Source: Cantharellus purpuraceus
Taxonomy: Eukaryota; Basidiomycota; Agaricomycetes; Cantharellales; Hydnaceae
Direction of reading: 5' to 3'
Assembly (NCBI GenBank): GCA_025174535.1
Contig: JALBUN010000010.1
Coordinates: forward strand, 2,170,001-2,234,000
Length of the DNA stretch: 64,000 nt
Shown here one piece after another: positions 46,601-57,464 of this stretch; within the stretch, counting starts at the first letter, position 1; each line of letters starts with the position of its first letter. Made by a program: the position numbers and the translations under genes. The notes under the pieces were generated by a model, which was not told the DNA's origin, did no database searches, and saw only the letters and a list, made by a program, of their open reading frames with translations.

Positions 46601-49083
46601 CTTTCCGCAGAACAGACAGAGGTTGTTGTCCATGCGGCGCTGGCATTTCTGCTGGGTAAGTTTTCTGTCCTTCCCCAGCTTGGTGGAGAGGTCCAGAGTA
46701 CTCTTGCGAGCTCTGGAGTTATTGCTGGTGCTGGAATTGTTTGTATGGGAACTGGTTTTCCCTTAAAAAGATCTTGTTTAAAGTCCCGAAACTGTACAAT
46801 TTCGCTTGATGGCCTTAAAATATCAGCATATATCTGCTGCTTTCTCTTGATTCAGGGCCATTCAAATATTCTCTATTTTTTCATATTTTTTTGGGAATTT
46901 TCCATGCAGAAATGAGTCTACAAACTTATTGTTCTGCTGGGCAAAGTTTTGGGACCCACATGGACCCACAAACCTCCGCAGATGTCAGCAGCCTCAAAGT
47001 CAGCCGGAGTCACCCGGACAACTGACTCATTTTCGATCACATGACTCATTTCAATCTCCGACTCAATCTGGTCACCACTGCCAGTAAATGCTCAATATCT
47101 TCGCAACCACTGCACCTCCTGACTCCATTTTCAGTGGAGAGTTCAATAGAAGCCATGCCTACCCATAGCTGTGCTAATCAGCCTGGGAAACCAAGTATTG
47201 ACCGAGTTATTTGAGTAATGGTGACTCATGCAATGACTCCTGCCATGACTCATGCTATGACTCCTTCCATGACTCATACCATTACTCCTGTGATTACTCA
47301 TACTATGACTCCTGCTCTGAGTCACACTATGACTCCATCCATGACTCATGCCATGAGTCAGAGCAAATCCAAGCAGCTCATTGGCTAGGAAACTTCCACC
47401 CCCTTCTCACATATTCCACTAGCTTCCAGTAGTTTCCATCTATTAATAGGTAGAAGTTTCCAGTAGTATTAGTCAGCTCCTGTAAATACAATATAAAAGG
47501 AGCCCATTCTGCCTCTGAATAAATAACCATTTCTACCCCATCATTTGCACATCAGTGTGACTAGAGTGACATACAGTGTCATCCTCTATATCTCAGTAAC
47601 TGTTGATTGTCCAGTTCAAGGGTCGCTTACAGTTGTGTAACTGTATTCGATTGCACTCGAAGTAGTGATTGTCCTGCTTTGGGCGTGAGTGTAGTATCTA
47701 CCTAGCGTGACTACGAATCTACAGGGTGAGATTGTCTGTCGATAGTCCTGCCATTAGTGCTCTTGTTTAAGTTACTAGTGTGTACTGCCTTTGCAGAGCA
47801 TTAGAATCTTGAACTCGTGTGAAGCAGTTGCTAGACTACTTCACACATTGCTGTTACCCGCTTCAGAGTGTCACTGGTTGGACGGTCGGATTCATCCACC
47901 TACTTCCTCTAGCCTCTAAGTGCATTCCCCTCTTTTTGGAATATCTGGACCCCTAAGCGTCCGTGAACTCTAGACTCTGGAAGTCTTATTCATTCCCTAC
48001 TGCTAAGAAACGTATTACCTTCCTGCGTATCGTCTGCATTGACCATTACAACGGATTGTAACCAAAGTACAAACGTTAAATCGTTTCTGGAGTTGTGCTG
48101 CAGTAGGATTTGATATTCTTCTCAGCTGTTCATTCACGGAATTGTGGTGATTTAGAGTTTGCCCTAACACCATAATTTTGCGGGTTCCAAAACATTGTTC
48201 TGACTGGAACCGGAAGCGGCAGCGTTACCAGTGTTTGACTTCTGGCCTGAGTTGGCGGTGGTCCTCTTATCGGACCCCTTGTTGGACTTTGGGGTCTTGT
48301 CTGATGATTTGTCCGATTTGTTGTTGGCTGAATTTTCGTGGGAGACCTCGGATTGATGTTCCCAATAACGGGCGTCGATGGATTGGGCGAGCTTGCAGAG
48401 GTTAACCAAAGTATCCAGCTTACTGACATGTGATATCTCGTCCTTGATGCGGGATGGGAGTCCAATGTAAAATTGGCGTTGGAGTGTGGCGTCGCCCCAT
48501 TGGACTTTTGGGGCTAGCTGCTGGAAACTCACAATGTATTTTGCGATTTTGTGATTTTCCTTCATCCAAAGTCAATCAAGTTCGTTCTTGGCATCGGCCT
48601 CAGGGTTGTATGGACCGAAATTGGTCCAAAGTTTGGAGATGAAATTGGAGTAGTCTTCTGACCATATCAGGTCATCGGAGTCGTCCATGAGCGCTGGCTC
48701 AAAGTAGTCCAGTGTGGTGCCCTTGAGATAGGACATGGCAAAGGTGACCTTCACCTGATCGGATGTGAATGCATCGGGGCGTTCGTGGAAATTCAACCGG
48801 CATTGCACCAAGAATGGCTGGAGCTTTCGCGGATCGGAGCCATTGAAGGGGTCAGGTTCTCGGACCTTGGTCTGGGACTTAGGAGCTTGTGGGTTACGGA
48901 TGCTGCTGGCGAGCAGGGAGATGGCTTGCGCCAGATTTGGAGAGGGTGGGGTGTCATCTTCTTCATTGATGGCCTCTATGTGGTCCGTCGGTTCTTCGAC
49001 GACCTCGGGGATGGTGTCAATGCTGGGAGCGGGCACCTCGATGGTTCGTGCGCGTTTGGAATTGGCGGTGGATCGTGGCATTG
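43687..49083 (-). pseudogene. Gypsy-1 right arm: gag-pol in reverse (decayed)
   Basis: Reading leftward: gag begins at the ATG near 49081 (MPRSTANSKRARTIEVPAP), broken by TGA after KNELD at about 48572. LTR-B interrupts it at 46742-48194. The CCHC region and A8-TAG junction (46484-46491 in reverse) follow, then protease, RT (YLDDD near 45210), RNase H ([12 protein letters not shown] near 44770), and integrase HHCC to TSDQGS at 43687. There an LTR-A end cuts it. The remainder of integrase, the chromodomain and the antisense gene are missing. Its 5' LTR lies at 58564-59114, displaced by LTR-E. Confidence 0.88.
46742..48194 (+). repeat. LTR-B solo LTR, complete, TSD TTGTT
   Basis: 1453 bp from TGTATGGGAA to TTCCAAAACA, flanked by TTGTT (46737-46741 and 48195-48199), inside gag of the gypsy-1 right arm. 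Near-identity with 41357-42809 indicates recent movement. The TGASTCA array lies at about 47020-47360. Confidence 0.93.
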
Positions 49084-49598
49084 TGTTTTGGAACCGTGAA
49101 CTTCAACCTAAACTGTGGTGTTAATCACAATCTAAGTTTAGCCCGAGGATGTATGACCTTTCAAGGCTAGCAATAAGCTTGAAACTATTTTAACGGAGAA
49201 CCCAATTAAGAAATTATACTCCGGTGAACAATCACAATCAATGTTGCCACAGGAAGTGAAGCAATAGAGATTTATGCTTGTCACGTGTAGTTCACGCTTT
49301 ACTGCTGATGCAATGTAAAGTCAAAGATTGACAGGCGTTCAAGGGTTCAGATACTTCAAAGGGGGAAGTAACCTAGTGCCTTAGTACCGCAGGTTGAGTG
49401 GATTAAAGCTAACAATAATCCCTTCAACATAAAAAGATAGATACGCACTTGAACACTTCCTTCTGAACAAGCGTATTCACTGTACGTGTTTATCCGTGAT
49501 AGAATCAACAGTCAAGGGATATTAATCTTGTCTCAAAGAGGTGAGTTAATAGACTGTGTTGTTGATTTATTGAAATGCCCACAATTGAACCAACCGAT

Positions 49599-49811
49599 CA
49601 ATAGCAAAGTACGTGTTAACCTGACTAACCTCAGAGTCTCAATTAAATGTGCAGTATTCTTGACCAATCAATAGCCTAGTACGTATTAACCTGACTAACC
49701 TCAGAGTCTCAATTAAACATGCAAGATTCTTGATTATAACCAATAGCCCAATACGTGATAATTTGGCTAACCTCAGAGTCTCAATTACACGTGTAAGGTT
49801 CTTGATCAATG
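49599..49811 (+). repeat. Tandem repeat, about 70 bp x 3, within LTR-E
   Basis: Units start at 49599, 49669 and 49741 with CAATAGC(C/A) and share AACCTCAGAGTCTCAATTA. The third unit is the most diverged. Confidence 0.85.
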
Positions 49812-49934
49812 AATAACAATTAATACACTTCAAGTTACTGCTCCGAGTGGGCTTGTAGTGTGTTAATTACTAATCAGTTACTCCGTATTAACCTCTTCTC
49901 CGAGTTTGATTAATATTAGAGCCTGCTGCACTTG

Positions 49935-50449
49935 TGTTATGACTATATTCATTAACGCCCAGATCCCCGTCCGATCCCCTCAGATCCCCGCGCACATGAA
50001 ATCTATACTCCATTTGGAAACCACCACGTCTCCATCTACCTGTCCAATTGTCACTGCCGATTCCGCCCATCTGTCTCCAGTTCCAATTGATGCATCAGCA
50101 TCACCATAGGAACCTGGACATCCATCCCCATTGGACTTGGACATACTCATGTAAGGCCGTCGGCCTCGGAGACCCATCACCGGAGTAATTATTATTAGAT
50201 TTCAAATATGTATTTAAGTTGCCCGACTGGGGACTTCATTCCCCAGTTCAAATATCAAATCACGCCTAGCTCCTAAGTCCGATCCTAACTCCCTAAGTCG
50301 TACTCCGTCTCCGAAGTCTTGGACACCGGTATTAGTGAGGGCGCAGCACATAAGCTGAAGCCAAGTCCGTTCCAACCCCCATGACGTACTCCGACTCCAA
50401 CCCGACCTCCAACCCAATCTCCAACCCCAATCGGACCAAGTGCGTAACA
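49935..50449 (+). repeat. Gypsy-1 5' LTR
   Basis: TGTTATGACT to GCGTAACA, 515 bp. It is followed directly by GTATATTCGAACTGCC, which is not a TGG-type tRNA primer site. Tf1-like chromoviruses self-prime from their own 5' end; whether that applies here is not shown. Confidence 0.93.
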
Positions 50450-50481
50450 GTATATTCGAACTGCCATACTCACTCCTACCA

Positions 50482-51597
50482 ATGCCACGATCCACCACCA
50501 ATTCCGAACATGCCCAAATCGTCGAGGTACCCACCCCCAGCATCAACACCATCCCCGAGGTCGTCGAAGAACCGACGGACCACATAGAGGCCATCAATGA
50601 AGAAGACGACACCCCACCCTCTCCAAATCTGGCACAAGCCATCTCCCTGCTCGCCAGCAGCATCCATAACCCACAAGCCCCTAAGTCCCGGACCAAGGTC
50701 CGAGAACCTGACCCATTCGATGGCTCTGATCCACGCAAGCTCCAGCCATTCTTGGTGCAATGCCGGTTGAATTTCCACGATCGCCCCGATGCATTCACAT
50801 CCGATCGGGCGAAGGTCACCTTTGCCATGTCCTATCTCAAGGGCACCGCACTGGACTACTTTGAGCCAGCGCTCATGGACGACTCCGATGACCTGATATG
50901 GTCAGAAGACTACTCCGACTTCATCTCCAAACTTCGGACCAATTTCGGTCCGTACAACCCCGAGGCCAATGCCGAGAATGAACTCAATTGACTTTGGATG
51001 AAGGAAAATCACAAGATCACAAAATACATTGTGAGTTTCCAGCAGCTAGCTCTGAAAGTCCAATGGGGCGACGCCGCACTCTGACGCCAATTTTACGTTG
51101 GACTCCCATCCCGCATCAAGGACGAGATATCACGCATTGGTAAGCCGGATAGTTTGGCTACCCTTCGCAAGCTCGCCCAATCCATCGACGCCCGTTATTG
51201 GGAACGTCAATCCAAGGTCACCCACAAAAATTTGGCTAACAACAAATCGGACAAATCATCGGACAAAACTCCAAAGTCCAACAAGGGGTCCAATAAGCGG
51301 GCCACCACCAACTCAGGCCAGAAATCAAACACTAACGCTGCCGCTTCCGGTTCCGGTCAGAACAACTCCGGCACCAGCAATAACTCCAGAGCTCGCAAGA
51401 GTACTCCGGACCTCTCCACCAAGCTGGGAAAGGACGGGAAACTTACCCAGCAGGAACGCCAGCGCCACATGGACAACAACCTCTGTCTGTTCTGTGGGAA
51501 GCCTGGTCACCAAGCCAAGGATTGCAACAAGGCAACCTCGTCCGCAGCAAAGGCGAAGGGCCACACCGCCAATGCCACGACGGACCAAAAAAAATAG
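50482..51597 (+). pseudogene. Gypsy-1 gag, full-length copy
   Basis: The structural capsid protein. ATG at 50482 (MPRSTTNSEHAQIVEVPTP). The capsid region has FDGSDPRKLQPFLVQCRLNF near 50719 (shown from F to F) and FAMSYLKGTALDYFEPAL near 50820. A Ser/Asn/Lys-rich linker leads to a CCHC zinc knuckle (CLFCGKPGHQAKDC near 51485). It ends TDQKK at the TAG 51595-51597 right after eight As. TGA at 50989-50991 and 51082-51084 interrupt it; the second is CGA in the left arm. Gag binds element RNA and forms the particle. Confidence 0.9.
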
Positions 51598-51652
51598 TAA
51601 GCAGTCCTATAGCCTCCGTACGGGCTGAGGGCTGCATTGGTACTCCCCGTAC
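51587..51652 (+). promoter_or_regulatory. Candidate gag-pol -1 frameshift site with downstream stem
   Basis: A8 (51587-51594) directly precedes the gag TAG; the -1 frame continues into pol (KKIVSSPIASVRAEG). A perfect 7-bp inverted repeat GTACGGG (51618-51624) / CCCGTAC (51646-51652) follows. The A8 and TAG are kept in the left arm (36574-36584) and right arm (46481-46491, reverse). The 23-nt spacer is longer than typical for -1 sites. Confidence 0.65.
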
Positions 51653-53816
51653 AACAGACGAGGTCCGCCTGAACGCATCCGCTCTTTCCCACTCCAACTC
51701 CATTCCCGATACCACTATTCAAGCATTAATTGACTCCAGTTCTACTCACTGTTTCCTCGATTCCTCTTTTTCCAATTTACATAAACTCCATACATACACC
51801 ATAACTCCGATACCACTCCGATTATTTGATGGCACTACTAATACTGTTATTTCATGAGCTATAGATCTGTCTATCCGTTTTTCTGTCGGAGAAATCCAGA
51901 ACCTTACATTCTATGTTACTCCGCTTGACTCCAGCTGTTCTGTGGTTCTCGGCCATAACTGGCTCACCCGCTACAATCCGTTGATTGACTGGGCATTGGG
52001 CCATATCACATTCCATTCTCCAGTACAGGCTGTGTCATCCCCGACGTCACCAGCAACTCTAGGTGCGAAATTATCTTCCCCCTCCACTGACCCCGCTCCG
52101 AAGATACTCCATCTACCCCTCCATTTATATCAATGGTGGACGCTATGGTCTTCGCCAGACTAAGCAAGCTGGACGGTTCTCACACATTCCAGGTCCACCT
52201 CTCCGACCCGATATTCCTCGCTGCTCGTTCTGCCCGATCCACTCCACCGGACCTCTCTATGGTTCCCAAGGAGTATCATGAGTTCACCAACGTGTTCAGC
52301 AAGTCTAAAGCCGACTCCCTAGCAGAACACCGACCATATGATCTCAAGATCGAACTGGATGACAACTACACCCCTCTGCTTGGCCCTATCTACTCGCTAT
52401 CACAAAAAGAGCTACTGGCTCTCTGGACATTCATAGACAAGAACTTGGCCACGGGCTTCATCTGCCCATCCCTATCTCCTCATGGAGCTCCGGTCCTATT
52501 TGTCTGCAAAAAGGACGGATCACTCCGTCTATGCGTCGACTTCCGTGGGCTCAACAAGATCACCAAGAAAGACTGATACCCCATACCCCGCACCGCAGAC
52601 CTACTCGAGAGTCCTCGAAAGGCTAAGATCTACTCCAAAATAGATCTCCGACACGCCTACCATCTAGTCTGCATCCGAGAAGGCGACGAATGGAAAACGA
52701 CTTTCCGCACACGATATGGATCTTTCGAGTGGTGTGTCATGCCCTTCGGACTAACCAATGCTCCGGCCGCCTTCCAGAGGTTCATGAATGATACCTTCAC
52801 CGACCTCCTTGACGTGACCATCCTCGTTTACTTAGACGACATTCTGGTATATTTGGACAACGAAGAAGAACATCGGACACATGTCCGAGAGGTACTCCGA
52901 CGTCTCCGAAAGCATGGCCTCTTCGCCCACACTGACAAATGTGAATTCCACTCTGACTTGGTCGAATATCTAGGCTATATCCTCTCCCCAGCAGGATTAA
53001 CAATGTCCGACGACAAAATCAAAGCCATACAGGAATGGCCAGAACCCTGGAAAGTCAAGGATGTACAGTCCTTCCTCGGGTTCGCCAACTTCTACCGCCG
53101 CTTCATTCACGGCTACTCCAATATCACTGTTCTGCTCACCCGACTCACTAGGAAGGGTATCCAATGGAATTTCACTGACGAATGTAGACAGAGTTTTGAG
53201 ACCTTGAAAAAGGCCTTTACTTCCGCTCCGATACTGACTCATTGGGTTCCAGACGTTCCCATCCTATTAGAGACCAACGCCTCTGACTATGCACTTGCTG
53301 CGATCCTGTCCATCATCTCTCCGGACGATGGACAAGTCCATCCGATCGCTTTTCACTCACGTACATTTACGCCCCCCGAACTGACGTCCATGACAAAGAG
53401 CTCCTTGCCATATATGAAGCCTTCCAGATATGGAGACACTACCTTGAAGGTCCCTCTGATCCGGTGGACGTCATAACTGACCACAAGAACTTGGAATACT
53501 TCTCCACAATGAAACTGCTCACCCGGAGACAGGTCCGATGGTCCAAATACCTATCTCAGTTCAATCTCATTATCCGTTTCCGTCCAGGTCGACTCAGAGC
53601 AAAGCCTGACGCACTAACTAGACGCTGGGACATCTACCCTAAAGAGGGGAATAGCGACTATGCCACTGTAAACCCACACAACTTTCGTCCTGTGTTTACT
53701 AACGAGCAGCTGGCATCGTCCCTATTAGCATCCACCCTCATGACTCCCACTCTCCGAGCTGTCACCATTATGGACATTGACCAACTCCATTCTGACATCC
53801 GCTCATCACTCTGATC
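51594..53816 (+). pseudogene. Gypsy-1 pol: protease, reverse transcriptase, RNase H
   Basis: In the -1 frame relative to gag. Aspartic protease with ALIDSSSTHCFLD near 51721 (the usual DSG/DTG reads DSS). RT from about 52253, with [22 protein letters not shown] before a TGA at 52574, and catalytic YLDD at 52829-52840. RNase H lies near 53270 ([12 protein letters not shown], with the first acidic D changed to N as compared with copy 1's ETDTSDY) and is frameshifted by a 7-bp deletion at about 53381 that the left arm shares. The next frame runs [10 protein letters not shown] to the TGA at 53812. Confidence 0.9.
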
Positions 53817-53943
53817 CGATCCTGTTGCAGTTAAACACTTGGACAACCCTTCTGATCCGAAATGGTCACTTGACCCCGAAGGACACCTCCGACACAACAA
53901 CCGGATATACATCCCTGACGCCAATGGCCTCTGACTCCGAGTT

Positions 53944-55213
53944 TTGCAGTATTATCATGATCACCCAATCTCCGGCCACTTCGGGCAAAATCGCACACAA
54001 GGATTAATCCGACAAGACTATGTATGGCCAAAAATGCAGGAATACATTCAACACTACTGTAACTCCTGCACCACGTGTATGCGCTCAAAATTGCAAAGGC
54101 ACAAACCCTACGGAACGCTCAAACAACTTCCAATCCCAGAGCAACCATGGAACTCCATCTCCATGGACTTCATAGAGAAGCTCCCCCCATCGCTCGGATA
54201 TGACACCATACTCGTGATTGTCGACAGGTTCACCAAACAGTCACTATTCATTCCGACGCATGACACCATCACCTCCGCCTCGCTAGCTAAATTGTTCATT
54301 CTCCACGTATTCTCTAAACACGGAGTCCCATCACATGTCCTCCTTCTTCCGCACATTAGGAAAGGCTCTCAACATGAAGCTCCATTTCACCTCCGGATAC
54401 CACCCTGAAGGAGACGGACAAATGGAACGAATGAATCAGTCCCTGGAGCAATATCTCTGAATCTATTGTAACTATCAACAAGACAACTGGGCTGATCTAC
54501 TTCCGATTGCAGAGTTTGCCTACAACAACGCTCCAAACGTGACTACCAGCATCTCTCCATTCTTTGCTAATAAAGGCTACCATCTGAACATCTCCGTCCA
54601 CCCCGAGAAAGAACTTGCCTCCACCAAAGCCCGCCAATTCGTAACCGACCTCAATCAACTACACCAACATCTCTGAGAGACCATCTCCGATGCTCAGAAA
54701 CAATATCAAGTCTCCACAGACCGACACCGCATTCCAGCTCCGGACCTGCAAATCGGAGACAAAGTATTCGTTAAGGCCGAACACTTCCGGACCACCCACC
54801 CATTGAAGAAACTCTCCGAGAAATACTTAGGTCCTTATGAGATCATTGCTCGCGCGGGCAGCAGGTCTTTCACCCTCCGCCTCCCAGACCACTTCCGAGC
54901 AGTTCATCCGGTCTTCCATATATCAATGCTCGAACCCGCTACCACAAACGAGATCTCCGGTCGCACGCAACCTCCACCTCCCCCGATCATCATTGAAGGA
55001 GATAATGAATATGAGATATCCGAGATCCTGGACTCGAAGATTGACCGTCAATACAAGTGCAAGCTCCAGTACTTAGTCAAATGGACTGGGTACGAAGGCA
55101 CCGACGAAGAGTCTTCATGGATCTCTGCATCCGAACTCGATCACGCATCCGAATCCGTCTCCGATTTTCACTCCGCTTATCCAGACAAACCTGGCCCTCT
55201 TATGAATCTTTAA
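53944..55213 (+). pseudogene. Gypsy-1 integrase with chromodomain, full-length copy
   Basis: HHCC domain (HDHPISGHF ... CNSCTTCMRSK, 53953-54090). The core begins ISMDFIEKL. At about 54340 a 29-bp deletion between TGT repeats removes the segment that encodes TSDQGSEF, including the second catalytic aspartate, and shifts the frame. Further TGA codons lie at 54458 and 54674, both CGA elsewhere. The barrel (YLGPYEIIARAG) is near 54826, and the chromodomain at about 55010-55170 (EYEISEILDSKI, LQYLVKWTGYEG, DEESSWI). The frame ends at 55213. Cannot be active as it stands. Confidence 0.92.
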
Positions 55214-55361
55214 GTTCGATTACTAATGCTAATTCTATTATTTCGCATCACCATATTATTACAAGTCAAGGGAAATTACCAGCCTGCTCAAAAAGCTCCG
55301 AAGGAATCACTCCACCTCATTCTTCTCCGTTCCAAAATTGATAATCATTTTCATTTTTATT

Positions 55362-57323
55362 TTATACATTGCGTTTCCTCTTCCCCTTTCCCTTATCTAC
55401 CTCAGGCTCCGTCTCCAACTCCTCATCACTCTCTACATCCGACACCCAATCCTTCTCATCTCCCATGTCTGAATCCTCGTCCAATGGGGCCATGAATTTC
55501 CACAACCGACGTAACTCAGCTGTCCGACGACCCTCCAGAACCTCCTTCTGTTTCATCATCCTCACCAAGTCTACCAACAACCCCTCTGTCCGCCGAAGGT
55601 GCTCCGACTGTAGGTTAACCAGCCGGATAAGCTGGCCCACAGTGCTATTGGGCGCTGAAACGCGCCCCGTACCTGCACTGGTCGTTGCCCCTTCCGATCC
55701 AACGCCGCTACCCCCGGCTGCCATGTCCACCTCTTTTTGGTCGGACGACCCTCCGATTCCTTCTCTGCCCCTCCTTGTACCACTAATCGGGGCTTGACGC
55801 TCCGACTCCAGGGATCGAACTTCCCATCGATCCTACACCCTCCTTTCCGACCCCGACAACAATCGCAGGACCAAAGTCGGCGAGTTGGGCCGGTAGGCCA
55901 CACGCACTCCACACCCGCATCACGACATAAGTCGCAAGTTACGCCGGGTCCACCAAATGGCTCTGTTGGAGCCAGAGCCTTGGGTGGTCTGCCCCTTCTC
56001 GCTGCGGCCTCCAAGCGTTCCCTCTCCTCCTTGTCCTGCTGTTCTGCCGCCGCCTTCTCCATCTCGCGCTTCCGAAGCTGAATCGCCGACCTCACGACAC
56101 GCAGCTCCTTCTTATGGGTCACCAACACACGACTCTCCGCCTTGCACCATATGACCCTCCGGTCCGCCTCTCGCTTCTCCGTATCAGCACTCAGGTACGC
56201 CTTCAGGGAAAAGACCGTGACGTCAAGGTTCTTCTTAGACGCTTGTTCGGAATCATGTCAGTATACAATATTCTGATGTATAGGAGATATACATCAGGAT
56301 TTCAATGATACATAAAGCCAGGGAGTTACAATTTGGATATCTTAAAAGATTTTGGATGTGTGAAATTTTCATAAATATAAACATATATTCTATATTTTAA
56401 TAAACTTTAAAAGATGAGATATTTGGTTGAGATGAACATAATCATTTACATGGATATAATAGGAATGTATGTATTAATATAATTGGTATTATATAGGGTA
56501 TTTAGATATACAAATGCCAGGTGGGGATTAAAGATAGTTCAAATTATGTTACAAGTATTGTATAAGAAAGAATCAATGATATTTGGATGTTCCTTCAAGA
56601 GAGTTGCCACCACTAAATGGGGAAAAAACAATTATTTTTGAGAATTATGCCAAAATATCACAATATGTTTTAATCTAGTATATTGTGTAAAATTTGAGAA
56701 TCATGTTGAAATATGAAAATAAGTTTGAATTGAAGTGTATTGTATAAAATTTGAGGAAAATAGGTTGTATATACGTATTTGTTGTATTTCTGAACAAGCG
56801 TCTTAGTGGTAGCAGCATAGAGCTCCACTCTTTTGCGAGCCTCGACTGCAGCTACCCAAGCCATCTCCTCATAAGAATTCGAAGTAGGATCCGGCTCCAC
56901 ATCAGTCCCAACATCCATGCCCGCCTCGGGCTCCACAGTTGCATCGAGCTCCACATTGGCATCGGGATCCGCTTCCACCTCCACCCTCTCCGTCTCCGCC
57001 GCATCATCTTCCTCAGCTGCCCCTAACTCAAATAAGGGCCGTGCCCGCAGGCGTAACGGCGAGTCCTCCGCAGTGACAATCCTCGAATGAGTCGCCTCTG
57101 TCCGTGTAACGGAGATGATGGTGACTTCCGGGGTCCCTGGCCGTATTGGCACACTCGGACTTCCTGGGTGGCTGGTTTCCCCTGCCCGGGTCACCTCCTC
57201 CTTCCGTCTCCGTTCTGCTTCCTCCTCCTCTTTCTGTTTCTGCTCCTCTTCCTCTTCCTTCCGTCGGGCCAAGAGCAACTGCTCCAGCTCGGCCATGCTC
57301 ATGCTTGCCAAAGGGTTTGACAT
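55362..57323 (-). pseudogene. Gypsy-1 antisense accessory gene, copy 2 (coiled coil plus Zn2Cys6-like cluster)
   Basis: Opposite strand to pol, ending 149 bp past the pol stop. ATG at 57323 (MSNPLASMSMAELEQLLLAR); a shorter E/K/R coil than copy 1 (about two 33-bp units); an acidic middle (EADPDANVELDATVEPEAG); EEMAWVAAVEARKRVELYAAT, where a TIR element (56238-56802) interrupts. Then VTHKKELRVVRSAIQLRKRE, a second charged helix, and the cysteine cluster near 55840-55920: C-x2-C-x6-C-x12-C-x2-C-x6-C, ending GGCRIDGKF. The C-terminus has VGQLIRLVNLQSEHLRRTEG and an acidic/basic tail (VDKGKGKRKRNV). Six cysteines with Zn(II)2Cys6 spacing plus a helix suggest a DNA-binding regulator. No known transposon protein is recognised with certainty. 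Confidence 0.78.
56238..56802 (+). mobile_element. TIR element (MITE), copy 3, TSD TTA
   Basis: 565 bp, ends GACGCTTGTTCGGAA and TTCTGAACAAGCGTC, flanked by TTA (56235-56237 and 56803-56805). Inserted in the antisense gene of gypsy-1. Non-coding. The best-preserved termini of the three copies. Confidence 0.9.
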
Positions 57324-57464
57324 CGTTGAGGATAAGACCTCAATCATGCCCCTCCTTTTATATGTCTCCAGACCCCCAGTATAACTCCAACCGCGCCCAA
57401 TCATCTCACCTATTCAATCCACGGACATGAGGCCTCAGGGGCTCGGCCTTAAATGGAGAGATAC

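Noticed and set aside
49599..49811. Possible CRISPR-like array (three 70-bp repeats)
   Set aside because: Units are contiguous and diverged, with no spacers, in a eukaryotic LTR.
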